Shown here piece after piece: positions 17,384 to 25,743 of a DNA stretch of 64,000 bases; the first letter of the stretch is position 1, and each line of letters opens with the position of its first letter. The DNA is from Streptosporangium pseudovulgare (GTDB lineage Bacteria > Actinomycetota > Actinomycetes > Streptosporangiales > Streptosporangiaceae). The notes beneath the pieces were generated by a model. It was given only the letters and a program-made list of their open reading frames with translations. It did no database searches and had not been told where the DNA came from. The stretch covers positions 248,001-312,000 of the forward strand of contig NZ_BMQJ01000010.1 of assembly GCF_014648055.1 (NCBI RefSeq), read 5' to 3'. Both the position numbers and the translations under genes were made by a program.

Positions 17384-17919
17384 GCACCACGCTGATCGCC
17401 GTGGTCGGCGCGGTCGTCGTGCTGGTCGCCGTCTACGTCTCCTGGCGGGCCGGCCGGCTGGACCGGCTGCACATCCGCCTGGAGCTGGCCCGCGAGTCCC
17501 TGGACGCCGCGCTGGTACGGCGGACCGCCGTCTGCCTGGAGCTCGCGGCCTCGCGCGTGCTGGATCCGGCGACGAGCCTGGTGCTGGCCGCCGCGGCCCA
17601 CGAGGCCCGTACGGCCGGCACCGAGGAGCGCGAGCACGCCGAGAGCGACCTGTCGCGCACGCTGCGAGCGGTGGTCGACCAGGACCGCTTCCGTGACCGG
17701 CTGTCCGCCGACCCGGCCGGTCGCGAGCTGCTGGCCGAGCTCGACACCGCGGTGGCGAAGGTGGTCTACTCCCGGCGCTTCTACAACAACGCGGTCGGCG
17801 TGACCCGGGTCGCCCAGCGCCGCTGGCTGGCCCGCACGCTCCGCCTGGCCGGGCACACCGAGTACCCCGGCTTCTTCGAGATCGACGACGACCCCCCGAA
17901 GGTCCTCGCCGCCGGGTGA
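17380..17919 (+). CDS. Membrane-anchored LemA-like protein
   Basis: 179 residues. One N-terminal membrane helix (LIAVVGAVVVLVAVYVSW) is followed by a helical, charged cytoplasmic or external domain. The segment VVYSRRFYNNAVGVTRV resembles the ARxFYNDAV signature of LemA-family helical bundles. The GTG overlaps the pimA stop (GTGA, 17380-17383), making it the last gene of the PIM operon. Mycobacteria have a membrane/Nudix protein (Rv2609c) at this site, but no Nudix box is present here. Function unknown. Confidence 0.75.
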   Translation: MSTTLIAVVGAVVVLVAVYVSWRAGRLDRLHIRLELARESLDAALVRRTAVCLELAASRVLDPATSLVLAAAAHEARTAGTEEREHAESDLSRTLRAVVDQDRFRDRLSADPAGRELLAELDTAVAKVVYSRRFYNNAVGVTRVAQRRWLARTLRLAGHTEYPGFFEIDDDPPKVLAAG

Positions 17920-17942
17920 TGCGGGCCGCCTCCGCGCGCGCT

Positions 17943-17961
17943 CCCCGGCGGTGCGCCGGGG
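17943..17961 (+). terminator. Hairpin ending the PIM operon
   Basis: CCCCGGCG (17943-17950) pairs perfectly with 17954-17961 around a 3-nt loop, 24 bases after the operon's last stop. No T-run. Confidence 0.5.
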
Positions 17962-18094
17962 GCCGTCCACCGGATACGCCGGCGGCTCCCGAACGCCCCG
18001 ATGCCGAACAAGACTCACGAAAGCGGGATAACCGGCAACTGGGACACCGGTAAGCTCATGCTGGTTTTCAGGCCCGACTTGGAGGAGATGAGCC

Positions 18095-19111
18095 GTGCGG
18101 GTGTCCCGGAAGATCGCCGTCACGCTGGCGGGGGCGGCCGTCCTCGCCCAGGCCGCGGCCTGTTCCTCCGACGAGCCGGCGGCGGGCAAGCAGCCGCAGG
18201 CGGCGGCGGAGGCCACGACGCCCGCCGAGACCCCGTCCCCGGAGCCCACCCACCCCTTCACCGGCCTGCCCGGCGCCGCGCGCAGGCCGGTGCTCGCGGC
18301 GAAGATCGAGAACACCTCGGCCGGCAAGCCGCAGCTCGGCCTGAAAAGCGCCGACATCGTCTATGTCGAGCAGGTCGAGGCTGGCCTGACCCGCCTCATG
18401 GCGATCTTCTCCTCGAAGCTCCCGCCCAAGATCGGCCCGGTGCGCAGCGCCCGCATCTCCGACCTGCACATCCTGCCGCAGTTCGGCAAGCCCGCCCTGG
18501 CCTACTCGGGCGTGCAGACCAAGATGATCCCCAAGGTCCAGCAGGCGTCCCTCGTCGACGTCTCCGACAGCAGGGCCCCGGGCGCCTACTTCCGCCAGCC
18601 CGGCCGCTACGCGCCCTACAACCTGTTCGCCGAGCCCAGGAAGCTCCTGGCCGAGGCGCCCGGGGCGAGCAAGGCCAAGGACATCGGCTTCACCTTCGGC
18701 GACGCCCCCGGGGACGGGACGCCGAGGAAGTCGTTCAGCGTGCGGTACCCGGCGGCCCGCTTCACCTTCACCTGGTCGGACGCGGCCAAGAAGTGGCTGG
18801 TCTGGCAGGACGGCAAGAAGGACATGGCCGCCGAGGGCGGCCAGCTCGGCGCCCCGACCATCGTCGTGCAGTACGCCAAGACCGAGCGCTCGGAATTTCA
18901 CGACCTCAACCAGAGTTATACCCCCCTGGTGCACTCCACCGGCACGGGCAGGGCCGTCGTGCTCCGGGACGGGCAGGCGTTCAAGGCCAGGTGGTCGCGC
19001 GAGTCGGAGCGGGACGGCACCGTCTTCACCACCGAGAACGGGGAGCCGATGAACTTCGCCCCCGGACAGGTGTGGGTCGTCCTGGCCGCGCCCAAGCCCG
19101 TGATCCCCTAG
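18095..19111 (+). CDS. DUF3048 (YerB-like) exported protein, probable lipoprotein
   Basis: 338 residues. The N-terminus (RKIAVTLAGAAVLAQAAACSS) is a signal peptide with a loose lipobox, the acceptor being Cys23. A Pro/Ala/Thr linker reaches to about residue 55. The DUF3048 body starts at HPFTGLPG and includes VYVEQVEAGLTRLMAIF and KIGPVRSARISDLHILPQF, hallmarks of the family. The B. subtilis relative is YerB, of unclear role. GTG at 18095 follows GGAGGAG, and a -10-like TAAGCT is at 18051-18056. The gene stands alone. Confidence 0.9.
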   Translation: MRVSRKIAVTLAGAAVLAQAAACSSDEPAAGKQPQAAAEATTPAETPSPEPTHPFTGLPGAARRPVLAAKIENTSAGKPQLGLKSADIVYVEQVEAGLTRLMAIFSSKLPPKIGPVRSARISDLHILPQFGKPALAYSGVQTKMIPKVQQASLVDVSDSRAPGAYFRQPGRYAPYNLFAEPRKLLAEAPGASKAKDIGFTFGDAPGDGTPRKSFSVRYPAARFTFTWSDAAKKWLVWQDGKKDMAAEGGQLGAPTIVVQYAKTERSEFHDLNQSYTPLVHSTGTGRAVVLRDGQAFKARWSRESERDGTVFTTENGEPMNFAPGQVWVVLAAPKPVIP

Positions 19112-19283
19112 GCCGACTCCCTCCGGGGGCGGCCGGCCGTACAGGATGGCCAAGAAGATCCCCCGAAGGCGACAGATCGGCGTGTGAGGGCATACGCCGA
19201 TCAACGCCTACCATGAAGAAGTGGCGGCCGTCCCGGCGAGGGACGCCCGTGATCCGCAACCAGCCGTCGTGAGGTAGAGCCCC

Positions 19284-20198
19284 GTGTCCAGCAGCACGCC
19301 CGAAGTCACCGAGACCGCCGTCACCGGAACCGCCCGGGTCAAGCGCGGCATGGCAGAGATGCTCAAGGGCGGCGTCATCATGGACGTCGTCACCCCCGAG
19401 CAGGCCAAGATCGCCGAGGACGCCGGCGCGGTCGCCGTCATGGCCCTTGAGCGGGTCCCCGCCGACATCCGCGCCCAGGGCGGCGTGTCCCGGATGAGCG
19501 ACCCCGACATGGTCGAGGGCATCATCTCCGCCGTCTCGATCCCCGTCATGGCCAAGGCCCGCATCGGCCACTTCGTCGAGGCCCAGGTCCTGCAGTCGCT
19601 CGGCGTCGACTACATCGACGAGTCCGAGGTGCTGACCCCCGCCGACTACGCCAACCACATCGACAAGTGGCGCTTCACCGTCCCCTTCGTCTGCGGCGCC
19701 ACCAACCTCGGTGAGGCGCTGCGCCGCATCACCGAGGGCGCGGCGATGATCCGCTCCAAGGGCGAGGCCGGCACCGGTGACGTCTCCAACGCCGTCACCC
19801 ACATGCGCACGATCCGCGCCGAGATCAAGCGGCTCACCTCGCTGCCGGAGGACGAGCTGTACGTCGCGGCCAAGGAGCTGCAGGCGCCTTACGAGCTGGT
19901 CGCCGAGGTCGCCAGGACCGGCAAGCTGCCCGTGGTGCTCTTCACCGCCGGCGGCATCGCCACTCCCGCCGACGCCGCGATGATGATGCAGCTCGGCGCC
20001 GAGGGCGTGTTCGTCGGCTCGGGCATCTTCAAGTCCGGCAACCCGGCGCAGCGCGCCGCCGCGATCGTCAAGGCCACCACCTTCTACGACGACCCGGACG
20101 TCATCGCCAAGGTCTCCCGCGGCCTGGGCGAGGCCATGGTCGGCATCAACGTCGACGACATCCCCGTCCCGCACCGCCTCGCCGAGCGCGGCTGGTAG
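19284..20198 (+). CDS. pdxS: Pyridoxal 5'-phosphate synthase lyase subunit
   Basis: 304 residues. Together with glutaminase PdxT it forms PLP from ribose 5-phosphate, glyceraldehyde 3-phosphate and ammonia; PdxS assembles as a dodecamer. The (beta/alpha)8 barrel shows [33 protein letters not shown] with its active-site Lys, [12 protein letters not shown] with the second Lys, and [16 protein letters not shown] at 19284 follows GAGGTAG. Unusually it is separated from pdxT (24087) by three unrelated genes and ends in a strong terminator. Confidence 0.97.
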   Translation: MSSSTPEVTETAVTGTARVKRGMAEMLKGGVIMDVVTPEQAKIAEDAGAVAVMALERVPADIRAQGGVSRMSDPDMVEGIISAVSIPVMAKARIGHFVEAQVLQSLGVDYIDESEVLTPADYANHIDKWRFTVPFVCGATNLGEALRRITEGAAMIRSKGEAGTGDVSNAVTHMRTIRAEIKRLTSLPEDELYVAAKELQAPYELVAEVARTGKLPVVLFTAGGIATPADAAMMMQLGAEGVFVGSGIFKSGNPAQRAAAIVKATTFYDDPDVIAKVSRGLGEAMVGINVDDIPVPHRLAERGW

Positions 20199-20208
20199 GA
20201 AATTTCAG

Positions 20209-20241
20209 AAAAGGCGGCATCTGTGAAGGATGCCGCCTTTT
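20209..20241 (+). terminator. Intrinsic terminator after pdxS
   Basis: AAAAGGCGGCAT (20209-20220) and its perfect complement (20230-20241) enclose a 9-nt loop. The stem ends in TTTT, making this one of the few classical A/T-flanked terminators in the window. Confidence 0.85.
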
Positions 20242-20326
20242 CGGTTTCCTGAACCGTTCACCTCGCCGTCACGATCCTCCGGGAGGCTGACGGGCGTTCG
20301 TGCCCGACACCCCCCGGAGGACTGCC

Positions 20327-22027
20327 TTGTCCGAATTCACCCGCCGCTCCTTCCTCGTCACCGGGATCGCGGCCGGAGCCGTGGCCGCCGTCCCCGGCGC
20401 GGCGCACGCCGACCCCGGCGCGGAGGGCGCCGGCGCGGAGAGCGCCGCCTCCCTCGCCTCCCGGGGCCTGCGGACCGACCCCTTCACGCTCGGCGTGGCC
20501 TCGGGCGACCCGGACGCCGAGGGCTTCGTGATCTGGACCCGGCTGGCGCAGCGGCCGCTCGCCGAGGACGGCATGGGAGGCATGCCCGCCCTGCCGTTCC
20601 CGGTCCAGTGGCAGATCTACGCCGACGAGGGCGGCCGCCGGGTGGTACGGCGCGGCACGGCCCTGGCCAGGCCCGACTGGGGCCACAGCGTCCACGTGGA
20701 GGTGGGCGGCCTGTCCGCCGACCGCGACTACTGGTACCGCTTCAGGGTCGGCCCGTACCTGTCGCCCATCGGCCGGGCCCGCACCGCCCCGCACCCGATG
20801 TCGTTGGGCTCGCCGCTGGCCATGGCCTTCGTCTCCTGCGCCCAGTACGAGCACGGCTACTTCACCGCCTACCGCCGCCTGGCCGAGGACCACCCCGACC
20901 TGGTCCTGCACCTCGGCGACTACCAGTACGAGTACACGCGCGACACCTACACCATCCCCGGCGGCAACATCCGCGACCACGAGGGCCCCGAGACCGAGAC
21001 GCTCGCGAACTACCGGCAGCGGCACGCCCAGTACAAGACCGACCCCGACCTGCAGGCCGCGCACGCCGCCGCCCCCTGGCTGGTGGTCTGGGACGACCAC
21101 GAGCTGGACAACAACTGGGCCGACGAGATCCCGGAGAAGCCGGAGGTCCCGCAGCCGAACTTCCTCGCCCGGCGCGAGGCGGCCTTCCGCGCCTACTACG
21201 AGAACATGCCGCTGCGCCGCACCTCCGTCCCGCGCGGCGTCGACATGCAGCTCTACCGGCGGATCCGCTGGGGCGCGCTGGCCACCTTCCACATGCTCGA
21301 CACCCGCCAGTACCGCGACGACCAGGGCTGCGGCGACGGCTACAGCGCCTGCCCCGAGGCGAGCGACCCGGCGCGCTCCATCACCGGCGAGGAGCAGGAG
21401 CGCTGGCTGATCGACGGCTTCCGCCGGTCGCGGGCGCGCTGGGACGTCATCGGGCAGCAGGTCTTCTTCGCCCAGCGCGACAACAACGCCGGCCCGCTCA
21501 AGGTCACCAGCCAGGACGCCTGGGACGGTTACGTCGCCTCCCGGCAGCGGATCACCCAGGGCTGGGTGGACGCCGGGGTGCGCAACCCGGTGGTGCTCAC
21601 CGGCGACGTGCACGCCCACTGGGCCAGCGACCTCAAGCTCGACTACGACGATCCCACCGGCCGCACGGTCGGCTCCGAGCTGGTCGCCACCTCGATCTCC
21701 ACCACCGGAGACGGCAAGGACTCCGACCCCGCGACCCACCCGTACCTGAAGATCAACCCGCACCTGAAGTTCTACAACAACCAGCGCGGTTACGTGCTCA
21801 CCCGGATCGAGCCGGGCGCGCTCACCGCCGACTTCAGGGTGGTGCCCAAGGTGACCGAGGCCGGGGCCGAGGCGTACACCAGGGCGACCTTCGTCGTGGA
21901 GGACCGGGTCCCGGGCGTCCAGCAGACCTATCTGCGCCCGCTGGACCCGTCCCTGGCCAGGCGGGCCGAGCAGTCGGACGCCGAGCGGATCCAGGAGGTC
22001 GTGGACGCCGAGACCAGGCGTCCCTGA
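20327..22027 (+). CDS. phoD: Tat-exported alkaline phosphatase D (PhoD)
   Basis: 566 residues from this start. Twin-arginine signal TRRSFLVTGIAAGAVAAVPG ends near AHA. The PhoD N-terminal domain begins FTLGVASGDPDAEGFVIWTRLA. The metallophosphatase core follows with FVSCAQYEHGYFTAY, HLGDYQYEY, VVWDDHELDNNW and VVLTGDVHAHW, the usual Fe/Ca ligand motifs. It releases phosphate from phosphodiesters outside the cell. TTG at 20327 is preferred because GGAGG (20316-20320) is six bases upstream; a GTG at 20300 would add nine residues. No PHO box was identified. Confidence 0.92.
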   Translation: MSEFTRRSFLVTGIAAGAVAAVPGAAHADPGAEGAGAESAASLASRGLRTDPFTLGVASGDPDAEGFVIWTRLAQRPLAEDGMGGMPALPFPVQWQIYADEGGRRVVRRGTALARPDWGHSVHVEVGGLSADRDYWYRFRVGPYLSPIGRARTAPHPMSLGSPLAMAFVSCAQYEHGYFTAYRRLAEDHPDLVLHLGDYQYEYTRDTYTIPGGNIRDHEGPETETLANYRQRHAQYKTDPDLQAAHAAAPWLVVWDDHELDNNWADEIPEKPEVPQPNFLARREAAFRAYYENMPLRRTSVPRGVDMQLYRRIRWGALATFHMLDTRQYRDDQGCGDGYSACPEASDPARSITGEEQERWLIDGFRRSRARWDVIGQQVFFAQRDNNAGPLKVTSQDAWDGYVASRQRITQGWVDAGVRNPVVLTGDVHAHWASDLKLDYDDPTGRTVGSELVATSISTTGDGKDSDPATHPYLKINPHLKFYNNQRGYVLTRIEPGALTADFRVVPKVTEAGAEAYTRATFVVEDRVPGVQQTYLRPLDPSLARRAEQSDAERIQEVVDAETRRP

Positions 22028-22063
22028 CCGGCCGCGGCCCGGCGGGGCCGCGTGAGGGCAGCG

Positions 22064-22100
22064 GGGGAGGGCGGCGTCCCGGCGGGGCGCCGCCCTCCCC
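22064..22100 (+). terminator. phoD terminator region
   Basis: Perfect 13-bp stem (GGGGAGGGCGGCG at 22064-22076 with 22088-22100) and an 11-nt loop. An 8-bp hairpin at 22033-22052 precedes it, so two hairpins follow the phoD stop. Confidence 0.65.
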
Positions 22101-22112
22101 TCGGAATAATGC

Positions 22113-22139
22113 TTAGCCTGACTAAGTTAGACTGGCTAA
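22113..22139. promoter_or_regulatory. MarR operator overlapping the marR promoter
   Basis: Imperfect 27-bp inverted repeat: TTAGCCTGACTAA, one central base, TTAGACTGGCTAA. It covers the -10 box TAGACT (22128-22133) and ends two bases before the marR ATG at 22142. Binding of the MarR dimer here would block its own transcription. The -10-to-ATG gap of eight bases implies a leaderless mRNA. Confidence 0.7.
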
Positions 22140-22141
22140 CC

Positions 22142-22558
22142 ATGACGACGGACGAACTCGCGGAGAACCTCTCCAAAGAGCTGCGCCACCTGGTGCTGCT
22201 CCTGCGTCGCGTGGCGGCGGGACAGCCGATCACCAGCCAGCAGTACGCCGTGCTGGGGTCGCTGGAGAGCGGCCCGCGCCGGATGACGGAGCTGGCCGAG
22301 GAGCACGGGGTCCAGCTCCCCACCATGACGGTGCAGATCAACCGGCTGGAGGAACCCGGCCTGGTGACCCGCTCCGCCGACCCCTCCGACGCCCGGGTCC
22401 GCACGGTCGGGCTGACCGAGGAGGGCCGCGCCCGCCTGGCGGCCGTACGCCGGGCCCGCGTCTCCTACCTCGTCTCCCAGCTCGGCCTGCTCACCCCGGA
22501 GGAACGCGACGCCGTCGCCGCCGCCCTGCCCGCGCTGGCCAAGCTGGGCCGCGCGTAG
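22142..22558 (+). CDS. MarR-family transcriptional regulator
   Basis: 138 residues. A winged helix-turn-helix (ITSQQYAVLGSLESGPRRMTELAEEHGVQLPTMTVQI region) and wing (RSADPSDARVRTVGLTEEGRARL) mark the MarR family. ATG at 22142 is chosen because the operator and -10 box lie directly before it; longer in-frame starts would fall inside or upstream of the promoter. It precedes an MFS transporter at 22697 on the same strand, the usual arrangement for ligand-induced export. The ligand is unknown. Confidence 0.92.
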   Translation: MTTDELAENLSKELRHLVLLLRRVAAGQPITSQQYAVLGSLESGPRRMTELAEEHGVQLPTMTVQINRLEEPGLVTRSADPSDARVRTVGLTEEGRARLAAVRRARVSYLVSQLGLLTPEERDAVAAALPALAKLGRA

Positions 22559-22560
22559 AA

Positions 22561-22586
22561 CGGCGGGACCCGGCGCGGTCCCGCCG
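22561..22586 (+). terminator. marR terminator hairpin
   Basis: Perfect 10-bp stem (CGGCGGGACC, 22561-22570, with 22577-22586), 6-nt loop, starting two bases after the marR stop. Confidence 0.6.
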
Positions 22587-22646
22587 TCCCCCACAGCCCC
22601 CCACCGTCCCGCTGCCCCACCGTCCCGGAAGCGATCCCACATCCCC

Positions 22647-22677
22647 GACCGGCCGCCACCCCGGCCGGTCCGCTTTT
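22647..22677 (+). terminator. Terminator-like hairpin with T-run ahead of the MFS gene
   Basis: GACCGGCCG (22647-22655) pairs with 22662-22670 around a 6-nt loop, followed by CGCTTTT. It ends about seven bases before the MFS ribosome-binding site, so it may act as an attenuator rather than an operon end. Confidence 0.55.
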
Positions 22678-22696
22678 CCCGCAAGGAGCCACTCCC

Positions 22697-23914
22697 ATGT
22701 CCTCGCAGAGTTCGGGCGGAATCCTCCGTCAGCCGATGTCGGTGTGGGCCACCGCCTTCGCCGCGGTGGTCGCCTTCATGGGCATCGGCCTGGTCGACCC
22801 GATCCTGCCCTCCATCGCCAAGAACCTGAACGCCGGGCCCAGCCAGGTCTCCCTGCTGTTCACCAGCTACTTCCTGGTCACCGCGGTGGCGATGCTCGTC
22901 ACCGGCTGGGTCTCCAGCCGGATCGGCGGCAAGCGCACCCTGCTGCTCGGCCTGTTCCTGGTCGTCGTCTTCGCCGGCCTGTCCGGCACCTCGGACAGCG
23001 TCGGCGCGCTCATCGGCTTCCGCGCCGGCTGGGGTCTGGGCAACGCCCTGTTCGTCGCCACCGCCCTGGCGGTCATCGTCGGCGCGGCCAGCGGCGGCGC
23101 CGAGGCCGCCATCATCCTGTACGAGGCAGCCCTGGGCCTGGGCATCTCGATGGGCCCGCTGGTCGGCGCCATCCTCGGCGACTGGAACTGGCGCGGCCCC
23201 TTCTTCGGCACCGCGACCCTGATGGCCGTCGGGTTCATCGCCATCGCGGTCCTGCTGAGGGCCACGCCCCGGCCCGCGGTGAAGACCCGCCTCAGCGACC
23301 CGCTGCGCGCCCTGGCCCACGGCGGCCTGTCCACCACCGCCTTCACCGCGTTCTTCTACAACTTCGCCTTCTTCACCATCCTGGCCTTCACCCCGTTCAT
23401 CCTCGGCATGTCGGCCTACGGCATCGGCGCGGTGTTCTTCGGCTGGGGCGTCCTCGTGGCGCTCGCCTCGGTCTTCGCCGCCCCGGCCATGAGCCGCAGG
23501 ATCGGCTCGGTGCGGGTGCTGTACCTGTCCCTGGGGACGCTGGCCGTCCTGCAGGCGGGCATCGCCCTGTTCAGCGCGGTCGATCTGCGCGCGGGCGTCG
23601 TCGTCTGCGTCGTGCTGTGCGGCATCCCGGCCGGCCTGAACAACACCGTGTTCACCGAGGCCGCCATGGAGGTCTCCGACGCGCCCCGGCCCGTCGCCTC
23701 GGCCGGTTACAACTTCGTCCGCTGGATGGGCGGGGCCATCGCGCCCTACGTCGTGACCAAGCTGGGCGAGGAGATCGGCGCGCCCGTGCCGTACTGCCTG
23801 GGCGCGGTCTGCTGCCTGGTCGGCGTGGCCTTCCTGTACGGCAGGCGCCACCACCTGGCGGGCCTCGCGCGGGTGGACGCCGACCACGCCGCCCACGACC
23901 TGTCGGCCGCCTGA
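22697..23914 (+). CDS. MFS drug/metabolite efflux transporter
   Basis: 405 residues with about twelve hydrophobic segments. [18 protein letters not shown] is the loop 2-3 (motif A-like) signature, and [21 protein letters not shown] is the TM5 antiporter motif C region plus the WRxxF motif of drug:H+ antiporters. ATG at 22697 follows AAGGAG. It is probably controlled by the MarR repressor 140 bp upstream. The [13 protein letters not shown] segment [18 protein letters not shown] near residue 315 is characteristic of the YajR/Bmr-like actinobacterial subgroup. Substrate unknown. Confidence 0.9.
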   Translation: MSSQSSGGILRQPMSVWATAFAAVVAFMGIGLVDPILPSIAKNLNAGPSQVSLLFTSYFLVTAVAMLVTGWVSSRIGGKRTLLLGLFLVVVFAGLSGTSDSVGALIGFRAGWGLGNALFVATALAVIVGAASGGAEAAIILYEAALGLGISMGPLVGAILGDWNWRGPFFGTATLMAVGFIAIAVLLRATPRPAVKTRLSDPLRALAHGGLSTTAFTAFFYNFAFFTILAFTPFILGMSAYGIGAVFFGWGVLVALASVFAAPAMSRRIGSVRVLYLSLGTLAVLQAGIALFSAVDLRAGVVVCVVLCGIPAGLNNTVFTEAAMEVSDAPRPVASAGYNFVRWMGGAIAPYVVTKLGEEIGAPVPYCLGAVCCLVGVAFLYGRRHHLAGLARVDADHAAHDLSAA

Positions 23915-24086
23915 CCACGGTTGCGCGGCCGCCCGGCCCCGGTCGTCCGATCACGGAGGCCCGGCCGCCCACCCCGTCGGCCGCCCTGCCGGCCGGTCCC
24001 CGCCCCGCGGGACCGGCCGGTTTGGGGCGGTCCGCGGGGTGGCCATACGCTTGAACCGCATCACGAGCCCCTTGAAAGGACCACCG

Positions 24087-24677
24087 GTGACCATCGCCCC
24101 GACGATCGGTGTCTTCGCCCTGCAGGGAGACGTCCGCGAGCACGCGCGCTGCCTGGAGCAGGCGGGCGCCAAGGCCGTGGCCGTACGGCGCCCCGAGGAG
24201 CTGGAGGCGGTCGACGCGCTGGTCGTCCCGGGCGGGGAGTCCACCACGATGTGGAAGCTCGCCGACGCCTTCGAACTGCTGGAGCCGCTCCGGGCGAGGA
24301 TCAAGGACGGCATGCCCGCCTACGGCTCCTGCGCAGGCATGATCATGCTGGCCGACCGGATCGAGGGCGGCATCGAGGGCCAGCAGACCATCGGCGGCAT
24401 CGACATGGTGGTCCGGCGCAACGCCTTCGGCCGCCAGGTCGACTCCTTCGAGTCCGACATCGACTTCGCGGGCATGGGCCCGCTGCGGGCGGTCTTCATC
24501 CGCGCCCCCTGGGTGGAATCGGTCGGTTCCGACGTCGACGTGCTGGCCCGAGCCGAAGCTGGGGATAGGATCGTCGCGGTCCGTCAGGGGCCTCTGCTGG
24601 CCACGTCCTTCCACCCGGAGCTCACCGGGGGCTGCGACGTGCATTCATACTTCGTTGAGATGGTGAGGGAGCTCTAG
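24087..24677 (+). CDS. pdxT: Pyridoxal 5'-phosphate synthase glutaminase subunit
   Basis: 196 residues. Class I glutaminase that feeds ammonia to Pdx[13 protein letters not shown] opens the protein, followed by VPGGESTTM (oxyanion region), the nucleophile in [10 protein letters not shown], and the His/Glu of [13 protein letters not shown] at 24087 follows GAAAGGA. A -10-like TACGCT is at 24046-24051. yebC begins three bases after its stop, so pdxT and yebC form an operon, while pdxS lies 4 kb upstream in its own unit. Confidence 0.96.
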   Translation: MTIAPTIGVFALQGDVREHARCLEQAGAKAVAVRRPEELEAVDALVVPGGESTTMWKLADAFELLEPLRARIKDGMPAYGSCAGMIMLADRIEGGIEGQQTIGGIDMVVRRNAFGRQVDSFESDIDFAGMGPLRAVFIRAPWVESVGSDVDVLARAEAGDRIVAVRQGPLLATSFHPELTGGCDVHSYFVEMVREL

Positions 24678-24680
24678 TCG

Positions 24681-25433
24681 ATGTCCGGCCACTCCAAATG
24701 GGCGACGACCAAGCACAAGAAGGCCGCGCTCGACTCCAAGCGCGGCAAGCTGTTCGCCAAGCTCATCAAGAACATCGAGGTCGCGGCCCGGACCGGTGGC
24801 CCCGACCCGGACGGCAACCCGACGCTGTACGACGCCATCACCAAGGCGCGTAAGAGCTCGGTCCCGCTGGACAACATCGAGCGCGCCCGCAAGCGCGGCG
24901 GCGGCCTGGAGGCCGGCGGCGCCGACTGGCAGACCATCATGTACGAGGGCTACGCCCCCGGTGGCGTCGCCGTGCTGATCGAGTGCCTGACCGACAACCG
25001 CAACCGCGCCGCCTCCGAGGTCCGCGTGGCGCTGACCCGTAACGGCGGCTCCCTGGCCGACCCCGGCTCGGTGTCCTACATGTTCAACCGCAAGGGTGTC
25101 GTGCTCGTCCCCAAGGGCTCGCTCACCGAGGACGACGTGCTGGTCGCCGTCCTCGACGCGGGCGCCGAGGAGGTCAACGACCTGGGCGACCAGTTCGAGG
25201 TCGTCTCCGAGGCCGGTGACCTCGTCCCGGTCCGCAAGGCCCTTCAGGACGCCGGGATCGACTACGACTCGGCCGAGTCGAGCTTCCTGCCGACGATGAA
25301 CGTCCCGCTCGACGAGGAGGGCGCGCGCAAGGTCTTCCGGCTGATCGACGCCCTGGAGGACAGCGACGACGTGCAGAACGTCTGGGCCAACTTCGACGTC
25401 TCCGACGAGGTCATGGAGAAGCTGGAGGCCTGA
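24681..25433 (+). CDS. yebC: YebC/PmpR family protein
   Basis: 250 residues, full length. [20 protein letters not shown] is the family's invariant N-terminus, with GGFEAGG-like and [10 protein letters not shown] segments following. Members were long listed as transcription regulators; recent work on relatives points to a role in translating proline-rich stretches (from memory). It is co-transcribed with pdxT. ruvC, its usual downstream neighbour, lies 3 kb on, after an antiporter and an acetyltransferase gene. Confidence 0.96.
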   Translation: MSGHSKWATTKHKKAALDSKRGKLFAKLIKNIEVAARTGGPDPDGNPTLYDAITKARKSSVPLDNIERARKRGGGLEAGGADWQTIMYEGYAPGGVAVLIECLTDNRNRAASEVRVALTRNGGSLADPGSVSYMFNRKGVVLVPKGSLTEDDVLVAVLDAGAEEVNDLGDQFEVVSEAGDLVPVRKALQDAGIDYDSAESSFLPTMNVPLDEEGARKVFRLIDALEDSDDVQNVWANFDVSDEVMEKLEA

Positions 25434-25743
25434 CCGGCCGCCCGCCGCCTCGCCGTACGCCCGCCCCGCCGTGCCGCGGAGGCGGGCGTACGGCTGCCCG
25501 GGGACCCTCCCGTGTACGGCCCCGCGCCGCGGGGACGGATCCCGGGTGACGCCTGCCCGCAACCTCCGGGCAGGCACCCGGGAGACCTCCACGGCGGATG
25601 CCCGGAACCCTTCGGGCGGGCGCCCGGGAGACCTCCCCGGCGGACGGCCGTCCGGAGGCGGTTTGCTGGGGCTTTCGTGACGTTCGCCGGAAAAGTATGA
25701 CCTGCGGTTTGCCTAAATAAATGAGGGCATATGCCGCCGTACG
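25434..25743 (+). other. Gene-free 310-bp gap: terminator, degenerate repeats, A+T-rich promoter region
   Basis: A 14-bp perfect hairpin (25452-25465 with 25481-25494) terminates pdxT-yebC. Degenerate repeats opening CCCGGG[AT]GAC start at 25541, 25577 and 25623; the last two share CCCGGGAGACCTCC at 46-bp spacing. Further hairpins are GCCTGCCCG with 25567-25575 and GCCCG with 25613-25617. The last 50 bases (about 25695-25743) are unusually A+T-rich and likely hold the antiporter promoter. No coding frame is convincing. Confidence 0.6.
25452..25494 (+). terminator. yebC terminator hairpin
   Basis: Perfect 14-bp stem (GCCGTACGCCCGCC and its complement) with a 15-nt loop, beginning 19 bases after the yebC stop. 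Confidence 0.75.

Noticed and set aside
20300-20326. GTG at 20300 as phoD start
   Set aside because: Its nearest GGGAGG is about 13 bases away, whereas TTG at 20327 has GGAGG at six bases and directly precedes the Tat signal. The longer start cannot be fully excluded.
25541-25640. Possible CRISPR array
   Set aside because: The repeats are degenerate, uneven in spacing (36 and 46 bp) and share sequence through the would-be spacers; no cas genes are near.
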